A DNA stretch of 6,056 nucleotides from Gammaproteobacteria bacterium (GTDB lineage: Bacteria; Pseudomonadota; Gammaproteobacteria; Pseudomonadales; Azotimanducaceae). Within the stretch, counting starts at the first letter, position 1, and every line of letters starts with the position of its first letter. The notes beneath the pieces are model-generated. The model saw only the letters and a list, made by a program, of their open reading frames with translations, had not been told where the DNA came from and did no database searches. The stretch is taken from NCBI GenBank assembly GCA_026706425.1, contig JAPOYW010000412.1, positions 1 through 6,056 on the forward strand. The letters run 5' to 3'. A program made the position numbers and the translations under genes. This document shows positions 1 through 6,056 of this stretch, one piece after another.

Positions 1-1067
1 ACTTGGACCTCTTCTTCTCGCACTGGGACGGCGTGGCGGCGGTCGGCGAGGTGCTGACCGAATACCTATGGCAGAACAATGGCCGCGGCGTCTTCGTGGA
101 CATCAGCGACAGCGTGGCAATCCGTGCCGAGCCGTTCGAGCAGCATCCGGGTTTCTACGGGGAATTCTCGTTTACCCCGACCTTTGCCGACATCGATGAC
201 GACGGGTACCCGGACATGCTGCTCGCGAGCGATGCCGAGACCAGCCAGGTGCTCCGCAACGAGGCGGGGATCCGGTTCGTCGACGCGACGACCGACGTCA
301 TCGACGACAAGAACGGCATGGGCGGCGCCGTCGCCGACTACGACCGCGACGGCGATCTCGACTGGTTCGTGTCGAGCATCCATACCCTGGAACGCGGTGA
401 CAACGATGTCGGCTCCGATACCGGCAATCGCCTCTATCGGAACATGGATGGGCTCGGGAACTTCGAGGACGCTACCGACGAGGCCAACGTGCGAAACGGC
501 GACTGGGGGTGGGGAAGCTGCTTCGCGGATTTCGACAACGACGGCCACGTGGATCTGTTCCACACCAACGGCTATCCGGACGTGGACGAACGCTACGAAG
601 ACGACCCGTCGCGCCTGTTCATGTCCAACGGCGACGGCAGTTTCGCGGAGCGCGCATTCTCGTCGGGGGTCACCCACAAAGGCCAGGGCCGAGGAACGGT
701 GTGCGCGGACTACAACGACGACGGCCGGGTCGACATCCTTGTGGCGACCAGCGGCAAAGCGCCGACGGTGTACGAGAACGTCACGGACAACGATCACCAT
801 TACCTCGCAATCGATCTCACTGGGTTGGCCGCCAACCGCGATGCCGTCGGTGCCCGGGTCACCGTCGAGACGGAATCGGGAACTCAACTCCAGGAAGTCC
901 AGCTAGGTACCTGGTACCTGTCGCAAGGCCCCGCGACGCTGCACTTCGGGTTGGGTCTGGCCGACGAGGTGGACAGCATCGAGGTGCGGTGGCCGGGAGA
1001 CGGTTTGCCGCGCAGCACGCTTCACAACGTCGGCGTCGACCAGCGCATCACCATCGAGCACCCGTGA
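1..1067 (+). CDS. FG-GAP/VCBS-repeat protein with C-terminal ASPIC/UnbV domain (CRTAC1-like), 5' partial
   Basis: The frame is open from the window edge, and the first full codon is the TTG at 3, which is an internal Leu rather than a start. Aligned to the neighbouring paralogue, the window opens inside a calcium loop (…DLDLFF) and about 205 N-terminal residues are missing. Counting from codon 3, Asp-rich FG-GAP/VCBS loops of the form ADxDxDGxxD lie at residues 62-71, 111-120, 175-184 and 235-244. An ASPIC/UnbV domain follows at about 284-352, with GARVTVE, LHFGLG and the IEVRWPG strand. Cys173 and Cys234 each sit two residues before a loop. Such repeats fold as calcium-binding beta-propeller blades, normally outside the cytoplasm. 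The ligand and biological role are unknown. The stop TGA overlaps the next gene's GTG, so the two are probably translated together. The family call is firm; the function is open. Confidence 0.9.
   Translation, partial: LDLFFSHWDGVAAVGEVLTEYLWQNNGRGVFVDISDSVAIRAEPFEQHPGFYGEFSFTPTFADIDDDGYPDMLLASDAETSQVLRNEAGIRFVDATTDVIDDKNGMGGAVADYDRDGDLDWFVSSIHTLERGDNDVGSDTGNRLYRNMDGLGNFEDATDEANVRNGDWGWGSCFADFDNDGHVDLFHTNGYPDVDERYEDDPSRLFMSNGDGSFAERAFSSGVTHKGQGRGTVCADYNDDGRVDILVATSGKAPTVYENVTDNDHHYLAIDLTGLAANRDAVGARVTVETESGTQLQEVQLGTWYLSQGPATLHFGLGLADEVDSIEVRWPGDGLPRSTLHNVGVDQRITIEHP
327..371 (+). repeat. 45-bp direct repeat, copy A (in gene 1)
   Basis: This matches 1994-2038 at 43 of 45 positions by direct letter comparison; the mismatches are G/A at the seventh base and T/C before CTCGACTGG. 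It encodes the calcium loop that ends in DLDWFV. It is the most conserved patch I found between the tandem paralogues and lies at the same codon position in both. A crossover between the copies would therefore give an in-frame chimaera. Confidence 0.8.
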
Positions 1068-2737
1068 ACACGCTTCCCCGGGTCGTGTCGAGTGTCGCCT
1101 TGTTTGCGATCGTGTCCTGCGGAGGCGGGGGCGGTGGCGGCGGGGGCACGCCGCCGAGCCCCACAGGCGGAACCGGCGGAACCGGTGGTTCGGGCGGAGG
1201 CGGTTCCGTTACAGAAGAGCCGGGTTCGCTGGATCATTGCCAGCCGAGCAGCGGCATCTTCAGCAACGTCACCGAGGCGCTCGGGCTCTGCTACGAAGTC
1301 CCTGGCGACGACACGGCCACGGAAATCGAGGAGCTCGGCGGGGGACTGGCGCTTGCCGACATCGACCAGGATGGCCGTCTAGACCTCTACGTCGCCTACG
1401 GCCAACAGAAGATCGGAGAGCTCTTCGGGTTCGACGGCACACGGTTCAACAAGCGCGAATCAAGCGGGATTGTGCCGTCGTCGATGGACATCGCAGGGTA
1501 TTTCGTCGATGTCGACGGCGACGGCTTCAAGGACTTCGTCTCGGCCCAGGAAGCGGGCGTTGAAGTCTTCATCAACGAAGGCAACGGGAGATTCGTCCCG
1601 GGCGACGACGCGACGAACATCGACAACGAGCGCGCGACTTTCTCGATGGCGGCTGGAGACTACGACCTCGATGGCGACCTGGACCTCTTCTTCGCCCATT
1701 GGGGCACCGGGTACATCGGCGGCCAGCAGGAGTACCTCTGGGAAAACAAAGGCGGGGGCCGGTACCTCGACGTAAGCTACCGCGTACCCGTGGCATCGGC
1801 GATTTCAGGGAACCGCCTGGAGTCGGAGTACTCCTTTACGCCGATCTTCGCGGACTTCGACGACGACGGCGACCCGGACCTCCTGATGGCCAACGACTTC
1901 GAGTCGAGCCAGGTCCTGATGAACGCCTTCGGGGGAAATCTCTTTCTCGACTTGACGTCCGACGAGATTTCCGACGAGAACGGAATGGGGAATGCCGTCA
2001 CCGACTACGACCGCGACGGCGACCTCGACTGGTTCGTGACCAGCATCTGGGATCCGGACGTGGAAAGAAACGGCTCGGGCAACCGTCTCTACCAGAACGC
2101 CGACGGGTTCGGCGCTTTTGTCGACGTCACGGAAGAGGCGGGGGTGCGGGAGGGCCATTGGGGCTGGGGCGCCTGTTTCGCCGACTTCGACAACGACGGG
2201 TACATGGACATCTTCCACACCAACGGCCATCGGGAGCAGGGCCGTTCGCAATTCAGGACGGATCCCTCGGTACTGTTCATGTCGAACGGCGACGGCACCT
2301 TCACGGAAAGGGCGACCGAACTCGGCGTTGTGCACACGGACCAGGGCCGGGGAGTGGTCTGTGCGGACTACGATAACGACGGCTGGGTGGACATCTTTAT
2401 TGCCAACAACGGGAAGTCGCCAACCGTTTTCCGCAACGATCACGACAACGGCAACCACTACATCGCCATCGACCTCGCGGGGCTCGACGGAAATCCCGAA
2501 GCGATCGGCGCTAAGGTCCGGGTAACCTCTGCGTCCGGCACCCAGTTCCAGGAGGCCCAGCTAGGCAACGGCTACCTGTCCCATGGACCGGCGACGCTCC
2601 ACTTCGGACTCGGGGAGGATGACCACATCACGGCGGTTGATGTTGTCTGGCCCGGTCCGGGTGGCCACGCCTCGCGTGTCGAGGGGCTATCGATAGACCG
2701 CAAGGTGAGCATCCGTCACCCGCTGGACGGTGGGTGA
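1064..2737 (+). CDS. FG-GAP/VCBS-repeat lipoprotein with Gly-rich linker and ASPIC/UnbV domain (CRTAC1-like)
   Basis: The 557-residue product starts at GTG 1064. The frame is open further upstream to 509, but that part lies inside gene 1 and reads as Arg/Pro-rich shadow sequence. The GTG start gives a clean lipoprotein signal: Arg6, hydrophobic VALFAIV, then lipobox I16-V-S-C19. Nine Gly follow Cys19, then a Pro/Thr/Ser/Gly linker to about residue 48. Calcium-loop motifs sit near residues 98-107, 149-157, 198-207, 263-272, 313-322, 373-382 and 434-443, and the ASPIC/UnbV domain covers about 482-551 (LHFGLG 512-517). Residues 206-557 align along their length with gene 1 (roughly 55-65% identical by eye), so the two are tandem paralogues. 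Cys371 and Cys433 match Cys173 and Cys234 of gene 1; Cys59 and Cys76 are extra. Only weak Shine-Dalgarno sequence precedes the start, so coupling through the GTGA overlap is likely. An envelope-anchored propeller is inferred; its ligand is unknown. Confidence 0.93.
   Translation: MNTLPRVVSSVALFAIVSCGGGGGGGGGTPPSPTGGTGGTGGSGGGGSVTEEPGSLDHCQPSSGIFSNVTEALGLCYEVPGDDTATEIEELGGGLALADIDQDGRLDLYVAYGQQKIGELFGFDGTRFNKRESSGIVPSSMDIAGYFVDVDGDGFKDFVSAQEAGVEVFINEGNGRFVPGDDATNIDNERATFSMAAGDYDLDGDLDLFFAHWGTGYIGGQQEYLWENKGGGRYLDVSYRVPVASAISGNRLESEYSFTPIFADFDDDGDPDLLMANDFESSQVLMNAFGGNLFLDLTSDEISDENGMGNAVTDYDRDGDLDWFVTSIWDPDVERNGSGNRLYQNADGFGAFVDVTEEAGVREGHWGWGACFADFDNDGYMDIFHTNGHREQGRSQFRTDPSVLFMSNGDGTFTERATELGVVHTDQGRGVVCADYDNDGWVDIFIANNGKSPTVFRNDHDNGNHYIAIDLAGLDGNPEAIGAKVRVTSASGTQFQEAQLGNGYLSHGPATLHFGLGEDDHITAVDVVWPGPGGHASRVEGLSIDRKVSIRHPLDGG
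1121..1207 (+). repeat. Low-complexity Gly-rich linker coding tract with 9-bp tandem repeat
   Basis: Nine consecutive Gly codons (1121-1147) follow the lipidated Cys codon of gene 2. After a short Pro/Ser stretch, the unit ggcggaacc occurs twice in tandem (1166-1174 and 1175-1183). A degenerate third copy, ggtggttcg (1184-1192), and a GGGGS-like end follow. All units are in frame, so slippage by one unit would change linker length by three residues without a frameshift. The tract would act as a flexible tether between the membrane anchor and the propeller. Confidence 0.8.
1994..2038 (+). repeat. 45-bp direct repeat, copy B (in gene 2)
   Basis: This is the second copy of the near-identical segment at 327-371, 1667 bp downstream, coding for the same calcium loop in gene 2. 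The match reflects paralogy of the two genes rather than a mobile element; no terminal inverted repeats or transposase lie nearby. Confidence 0.8.
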
Positions 2738-2759
2738 TTTCTCCTGCCGGCTGGCATTG

Positions 2760-2780
2760 GGGCGCTTGATCGCGCCGTTT
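2760..2780 (+). terminator. Possible weak intrinsic terminator between genes 2 and 3
   Basis: A perfect 5-bp GC stem, GGCGC (2760-2764) with GCGCC (2771-2775), encloses a six-base loop. One G and then TTTT (2777-2780) follow. The stem and T-run are both short, so termination would be partial at best. It sits 22 bases past the gene 2 stop, in the only gap between the four genes. Confidence 0.3.
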
Positions 2781-2783
2781 TCC

Positions 2784-2789
2784 GTAGAC
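2784..2789 (+). promoter_or_regulatory. -10-like box just upstream of the TPR gene
   Basis: TAGACT matches four of six bases of the sigma-70 -10 consensus and lies 10 bp before the ATG at 2800. A start site about seven bases downstream would leave a leader of only a few bases. That would fit the absence of any Shine-Dalgarno sequence ahead of this ATG. The nearest -35-like TTGATC (2765-2770) is only 13 bp away, too close for a standard promoter, so the call is tentative. Confidence 0.3.
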
Positions 2790-2799
2790 TGTCCCGGCC

Positions 2800-4233
2800 A
2801 TGCAAACCGTTGTGGCCATCGCCTTGGCATCCCTGCTTCTGGGCGCCTGCTCCAAGTTCGTAACGGATTCCGTTGACGAACCCGTCGACGCGGGACTCGA
2901 CTCCGAAGACCAGGATGTCGCGGAGCATTTGGCGGCCTTGTTCCAGTCTGTTCGCACGGTTCCGACATCGGGAACGATACGTGGTCGCCTGGCGATGGCC
3001 TACGAGGTCAACGGCTTTCGCGAAGCGGCCATCGCCACCTACGAGCAGGCGTCGCAGCTTGACCCCGGGGACTTCCGGTGGCCGTACTTCCATGCTCACC
3101 TCCTCGCAGAGGACGGCGAATACGAACAAGCACTCGAGCTTCTTGATCAAGCGCTCGCAATCGATGGCGGGTACGCACCAGCTTGGCTAACGCGAGGCTC
3201 GTGGCTCCTGAAATCCAATCGCCACCTCGGAGCAATGTACGCCTATCGGCGAGCAAGCGAGCTACACGCAAGCGCCCATGCGGCCTTCGGACGCGCACAG
3301 TCGTTGATGGCGGTTGGCGAATTCCGCGACGCCCTTGAAATCCTCGAACCCTTGGCCGCAGGGTTTGACCATCCCTACGTTCATCGAACCCATGGCGAGG
3401 CCCTGCGGGCGGCCGGACGCCTGGACGAAGCCCGGACCGCCATGGCCAGGGGACGCGAGGCCCAGCCGCTTGCCTGGCCGGACGAACGCCGGGACCAGCG
3501 CAACGCGCACGTGCGAGGCCACGCGAGCTACATGCTGGCCAAGGAGCTTTCGGTCTCGGGTCGCGTAGACGAGGCGTTGGCGATCCTGCAACGCCTCCAG
3601 CAGCATCACCCGGAGGAACACTGTAGTCGGGAGGAGGAGTTCTTCCTGGCCTGCAATCTGATGAACTCGCTAAGCATTGCCCATGACCGCGCGGGTCGAC
3701 CGGTGGAGTCCCGTGCGACGGTTCAACGCGGCTTGGACCTCAGGCCGAGTTTCGCACCGTTCCACCTGACGATCGCCAACTTGCTGCGCGACGAGCGTGA
3801 CCTTGAGACGGCGCTGAACCACGTCGAGCAGGCCATCGAGTTGAGTCCCAGCAGCGGCTACGCGCATGAACAAAGAGGTCGACTGCTGTTCGGGATGGAC
3901 AGATACGAGGACGCCAAGGCCGCGTTCGAATCGGCTCTGCAGTTCGAACCCGGGAAACGCACGACTCTGTTCTACTTGGGTTTGGCGCAAATCGAACTGT
4001 CGGCGTACGACGATGCGGCCGAGTCGTTCAGACGAGTGACCGAGATCGAGCCGCACTTCGCGCTTGGCCACGTGTTCCTCGCCCGTAGTCTTGCCGAGGT
4101 GGGTCGCATCGACGAAGCCCGGCGGACGCAGGATCAGGCAAGGGAGTCCGGCGGGAGCCCGGCGGAACTTCGCCGCACTGAGATCCGGCTGCGAGAACGG
4201 GAGGGGAACGAGCCCGGAGAACCATCCGGATGA
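2800..4233 (+). CDS. TPR-repeat lipoprotein
   Basis: The 477-residue product starts at ATG 2800, which gives a compact lipoprotein signal with lipobox L14-G-A-C17. An acidic stretch follows (about 23-45), and then tetratricopeptide-like helical pairs fill the rest. By eye, units of about 34 residues start near 57, 91, 125, 158, 193, 239, 283, 317, 351, 388 and 421. The clearest are AMAYEVNGFREAAIATYEQA (65-84) and the unit at 351-384, with typical Gly/Ala and closing Pro positions. TPR solenoids bind peptides or partner proteins; no catalytic motif is visible. The C-terminal tail (about 450-477) is charged and probably disordered. Its stop overlaps the ATG of the next gene (ATGA), so the two products are probably made together and may interact. 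It may be an envelope scaffold for the propeller proteins, which is inference. Confidence 0.92.
   Translation: MQTVVAIALASLLLGACSKFVTDSVDEPVDAGLDSEDQDVAEHLAALFQSVRTVPTSGTIRGRLAMAYEVNGFREAAIATYEQASQLDPGDFRWPYFHAHLLAEDGEYEQALELLDQALAIDGGYAPAWLTRGSWLLKSNRHLGAMYAYRRASELHASAHAAFGRAQSLMAVGEFRDALEILEPLAAGFDHPYVHRTHGEALRAAGRLDEARTAMARGREAQPLAWPDERRDQRNAHVRGHASYMLAKELSVSGRVDEALAILQRLQQHHPEEHCSREEEFFLACNLMNSLSIAHDRAGRPVESRATVQRGLDLRPSFAPFHLTIANLLRDERDLETALNHVEQAIELSPSSGYAHEQRGRLLFGMDRYEDAKAAFESALQFEPGKRTTLFYLGLAQIELSAYDDAAESFRRVTEIEPHFALGHVFLARSLAEVGRIDEARRTQDQARESGGSPAELRRTEIRLREREGNEPGEPSG
4216..4219 (+). promoter_or_regulatory. Ribosome binding site for the second CRTAC1-like lipoprotein
   Basis: GGAG within CGGAGA lies inside the end of the TPR gene, 10 bases before the ATG at 4230. 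It supports that start and shows the gene can recruit ribosomes itself as well as through the ATGA overlap. Confidence 0.5.
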
Positions 4234-5912
4234 TTTGGATCAAGGGGCGGGCATGCCTTGGATTGTGCAGCCTAGTCGCGTTGGCGTCGGGATGTACGCA
4301 ATCCGAGACCGCGTGGTTCAGCGAGGAAGCCCACGAGCGTGGGATCGTCTTCAACCATCACTCCGGCTTCGACGGGCGTCCGATGATGCCCGAGATGATG
4401 GGTGGCGGGGTCGCGCTCGCCGATTTGGACGGCGATGGCGACCTCGACGCATACCTGGTCCAGAGCGGCCGGGTGGACAGGACTCTGGCGGCGGAATTCT
4501 CGGCGAATCGACTCTACATGAACCGCGGCGACGGCTATTTCGACGAAGTGGACGGCGCTGCCGGGGCAGGTGATCGGGGCTACGGTATGGGCGTCGCGGC
4601 GGGGGACTACGACAACGATGGCGACATCGACCTATACGTCACCAACCTCGGTCCCAACGTTCTGCTCCAGAACGACGGCACGGGATCGTTCACCGACGTC
4701 ACGGCCGAGAGCGGAGTCGGCGACCCGAGGTGGAGTACGGCGGCGAACTTCGCCGACTTGGACCTCGACGGCGATCTGGATCTATTCGTCGTGAACTACA
4801 TCAACTGGACCCCCGAGATCGAACGCGAGTGCTATGTGAAGACGTTCTACGTCACCTACTGCGGACCGACCGCCTACGGCGTACCGGCAATGGACCGGCT
4901 ATACCGAAACAACGGCGACGGAACGTTCACGGACGTCACGAAGGCGGCGGGAATCGATATCGCTTTCGGAAACGGGCTTGGCAACGTGGCCGCCGACTTC
5001 AATGCCGACGGCTTGGCCGACCTGTTCGTGGCCAACGACGGGACCACGAATCAACTCTGGATGAATGCCGGTGACCTGCGCTTCGAGGAGGAATGCGTGC
5101 TGTGGAGTTGCGCCATGGACTCGGACGGAATCGAAAAGGCCGGCATGGGCGTTGCTTCGGCGGATGTGGACGACGACGGCGACAGCGATCTTCTCGTGGT
5201 CAACCTCGAACGGCAGACGGACTCCTTCTTCCGCAACGAAGGGTCGTACTTTTTCGATGCGACGCGTCTGATCGGTCTAGGGACGACCAGCCTGCGTCAC
5301 ACTCGGTTCGGCGTAGCGCTCGCTGATTTCGACAACGACGGACGCCTCGATCTCTACGAGGCAAATGGCAAGATCGCCTTGTCGGGACCGGCCGAAGGCG
5401 ACGGCTACGCTGAGCCCAACACGCTCTACCGGGGATCAATCGATGGCGATGCCATCCGTTTCGATGAACTCGGTCCGACCGGGGGCGTCTCGCCCGGACT
5501 GGTTCACACCAGCCGCGCAGTGGCTTTCGGGGACGTCGACAACGACGGGGGAATCGACCTGGTGGTGATCAATCGGGACGCTCCTACGTACGTGTTGATG
5601 AACCGCGCCAATCGCGGCAGTTGGGCGCGGTTCCGAGTCCTAACGGCGCTGGGTCGCGATGCCCACGGGGCCACGGTCTCCGCCACGGTTGGTGGGCGAC
5701 GACTCAGCCGGGACGTGCAGCCATCGGCAAGCTACCTCGCGTCGAATGACCCGCGGGTTCACTTCGGTGTCGGCGGCGAGTCCCGATTGCACGACGTGGT
5801 TGTACGGTGGCCAGGGGGCGCTGGGGAAGCGTTCGGCGACTTTTCGGTGGACAAGACCCACGAGTTGAGGCAAGGGCAGGGACGGGCAACCCAGCGGTCT
5901 AGGGACGGGTAA
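4230..5912 (+). CDS. CRTAC1 family lipoprotein (FG-GAP/VCBS repeats plus ASPIC/UnbV domain)
   Basis: The 560-residue product starts at ATG 4230, overlapping the TPR gene stop by ATGA. Basic Lys5/Arg7 and a hydrophobic run lead to a lipobox, A19-S-G-C22. The mature N-terminus shows the family opening, an F-x-H-x-x-G stretch (41-46) and PEMMGGGVALADLDGDG. Calcium-loop motifs lie at 64-73, 125-134, 175-184, 255-264, 311-320, 365-374 and 434-443, enough for a seven-bladed propeller. Loop 255-264 (ADFNADGLAD) is degenerate. A blade insert carries Cys201 and the Y-C211-G-P motif before DRLYRNNGDGTFTDVT, a signature I recognise from bacterial CRTAC1-family proteins. Cys289 and Cys294 form a second close pair. 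The ASPIC/UnbV domain spans about 479-546 (VHFGVGG, VVVRWPGG). It is a different subfamily from genes 1 and 2, which lack the Cys-Gly-Pro insert. The role is probably at the cell surface; substrate unknown. Confidence 0.94.
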   Translation: MIWIKGRACLGLCSLVALASGCTQSETAWFSEEAHERGIVFNHHSGFDGRPMMPEMMGGGVALADLDGDGDLDAYLVQSGRVDRTLAAEFSANRLYMNRGDGYFDEVDGAAGAGDRGYGMGVAAGDYDNDGDIDLYVTNLGPNVLLQNDGTGSFTDVTAESGVGDPRWSTAANFADLDLDGDLDLFVVNYINWTPEIERECYVKTFYVTYCGPTAYGVPAMDRLYRNNGDGTFTDVTKAAGIDIAFGNGLGNVAADFNADGLADLFVANDGTTNQLWMNAGDLRFEEECVLWSCAMDSDGIEKAGMGVASADVDDDGDSDLLVVNLERQTDSFFRNEGSYFFDATRLIGLGTTSLRHTRFGVALADFDNDGRLDLYEANGKIALSGPAEGDGYAEPNTLYRGSIDGDAIRFDELGPTGGVSPGLVHTSRAVAFGDVDNDGGIDLVVINRDAPTYVLMNRANRGSWARFRVLTALGRDAHGATVSATVGGRRLSRDVQPSASYLASNDPRVHFGVGGESRLHDVVVRWPGGAGEAFGDFSVDKTHELRQGQGRATQRSRDG

Positions 5913-5985
5913 TCTTCGCGTTGTGTCGCGATGGAATATTGGGTGAACTCCGGCCCCTGGGCATCCCGATGTCCGCCTCCTTTCG

Positions 5986-6014
5986 TTGACACGGCGCGTA
6001 GACCGGCATACTAA
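5986..6014 (+). promoter_or_regulatory. Sigma-70-like promoter for the gene beyond the right edge
   Basis: A perfect -35 hexamer TTGACA (5986-5991) is followed after exactly 17 bp by TACTAA (6009-6014), a weak -10 with three of six consensus bases including the key T1, A2 and A5. The predicted start is about 6020-6022. The position ahead of a strong ribosome binding site, in the only sizeable non-coding stretch, supports it. Confidence 0.6.
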
Positions 6015-6019
6015 GAGAG

Positions 6020-6054
6020 CCGATCACTCCTCACACATCGGAGAGGAAGGTGAG
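6020..6054 (+). promoter_or_regulatory. Foldable 5' leader with two interleaved stems
   Basis: CCGAT (6020-6024) can pair with ATCGG (6037-6041). CTCAC (6030-6034), in that hairpin's loop, can pair with GTGAG (6050-6054). Both are perfect 5-bp matches in the interleaved order of an H-type pseudoknot, with the ribosome binding site in the third loop and second stem. Stems this short can arise by chance, so this is a hypothesis. Confidence 0.25.
6044..6053 (+). promoter_or_regulatory. Strong Shine-Dalgarno sequence for a gene starting at or beyond the edge
   Basis: AGGAAGGTGA is one inserted A away from the full anti-16S complement AAGGAGGTGA, and GGAG at 6040-6043 precedes it. It is the strongest ribosome binding site in the window. 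The start codon is probably just past 6056. The GTG at 6050-6052 lies within the site and is a less likely start. Confidence 0.6.
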
Positions 6055-6056
6055 AC

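Larger units (their letters stand above)
5913..6056. other. Intergenic tail, no complete gene
   Basis: There is no convincing coding sequence after the TAA at 5910-5912. A 5-bp hairpin, TCGCG (5916-5920) with CGCGA (5927-5931), follows the stop but has no T-run, so it is at most a transcript 3'-end structure. The rest holds the promoter-like elements, leader and ribosome binding site listed separately. They point to a further + strand gene starting just past the window edge. Confidence 0.6.

Noticed and set aside
66..887. 273-codon open frame on the minus strand
   Set aside because: It is antisense to gene 1; its Val/Asp-rich repeats are the reverse reading of GAC/GGC-rich calcium loops. No domain is recognisable and the sense frame is clearly coding.
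79..906. 275-codon plus-strand open frame rich in Ser/Thr/Arg
   Set aside because: It is a frame-shifted shadow of gene 1; its low-complexity composition comes from the same Asp/Gly codons.
509..1063. Upstream extension of gene 2 to an ATG at 509
   Set aside because: The extension overlaps gene 1 out of frame and encodes Arg/Pro/Gly-rich sequence. The GTG at 1064 gives a proper lipoprotein signal and a 4-base overlap.
1805..2458. 217-codon open frame on the minus strand
   Set aside because: It is antisense to gene 2 with the same Val-rich mirror pattern as the reading opposite gene 1, as expected for a GC-rich repeat gene.
1..5912. Link to enediyne biosynthesis through the UnbV domain name
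   Set aside because: The domain name comes from such clusters, but no polyketide synthase or tailoring gene is present, and the domain is common in unrelated exported proteins.
5916..5931. Hairpin after gene 4 as an intrinsic terminator
   Set aside because: The 5-bp stem is followed by TGGAATATT, with no run of T, so it does not meet the pattern.
5931..6014. 27-codon ATG frame in the right intergenic tail
   Set aside because: It has no ribosome binding site and overlaps the promoter-like TTGACA/TACTAA elements; its composition is not informative.

Overview
This is a GC-rich stretch (mid-60s % GC by eye) of a Gram-negative-like bacterial chromosome. All supported genes are on the + strand. 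The taxon cannot be fixed from the sequence. Three lipoprotein signal peptides, Asp/Gly-rich calcium-loop repeat proteins and terse spacing fit a proteobacterium, perhaps a marine or soil gammaproteobacterium, or an acidobacterium-like lineage. I hold this only loosely.

Layout. (1) 1-1067: 3' part of a gene for a secreted FG-GAP/VCBS-repeat protein with a C-terminal ASPIC/UnbV domain (CRTAC1-like). About 205 N-terminal residues lie outside the window, judged against the paralogue next door. (2) 1064-2737: a full-length tandem paralogue, a lipoprotein with a Gly-rich linker behind the lipidated Cys; its GTG start overlaps the first gene's stop as GTGA. (3) 2738-2799: the only internal gap, 62 bp, with a small hairpin plus T-run and a -10-like box just ahead of the next gene. 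(4) 2800-4233: a lipoprotein made almost entirely of TPR-like helical repeats. (5) 4230-5912: a third FG-GAP/ASPIC lipoprotein, of the canonical CRTAC1 type with the Cys...Cys-Gly-Pro insert, joined to the TPR gene by an ATGA overlap. (6) 5913-6056: a non-coding tail with a promoter-like TTGACA/TACTAA pair, a short foldable leader and a strong Shine-Dalgarno sequence running off the window edge, evidently serving a gene that starts just outside.

How the genes fit together. Genes 2, 3 and 4 each begin with a lipoprotein signal, and gene 1 probably did too. The products would therefore sit in the cell envelope, with calcium-stabilised beta-propeller heads (genes 1, 2, 4) and one alpha-solenoid TPR scaffold (gene 3). 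Overlapping stops and starts imply co-translation in two pairs, 1+2 and 3+4. The biological role of bacterial CRTAC1-like proteins is not established. A surface adhesion, binding or scaffold module is inference. No RNA gene, insertion sequence, CRISPR array or attachment site is visible. The window is not obviously a known defence or metabolic system.
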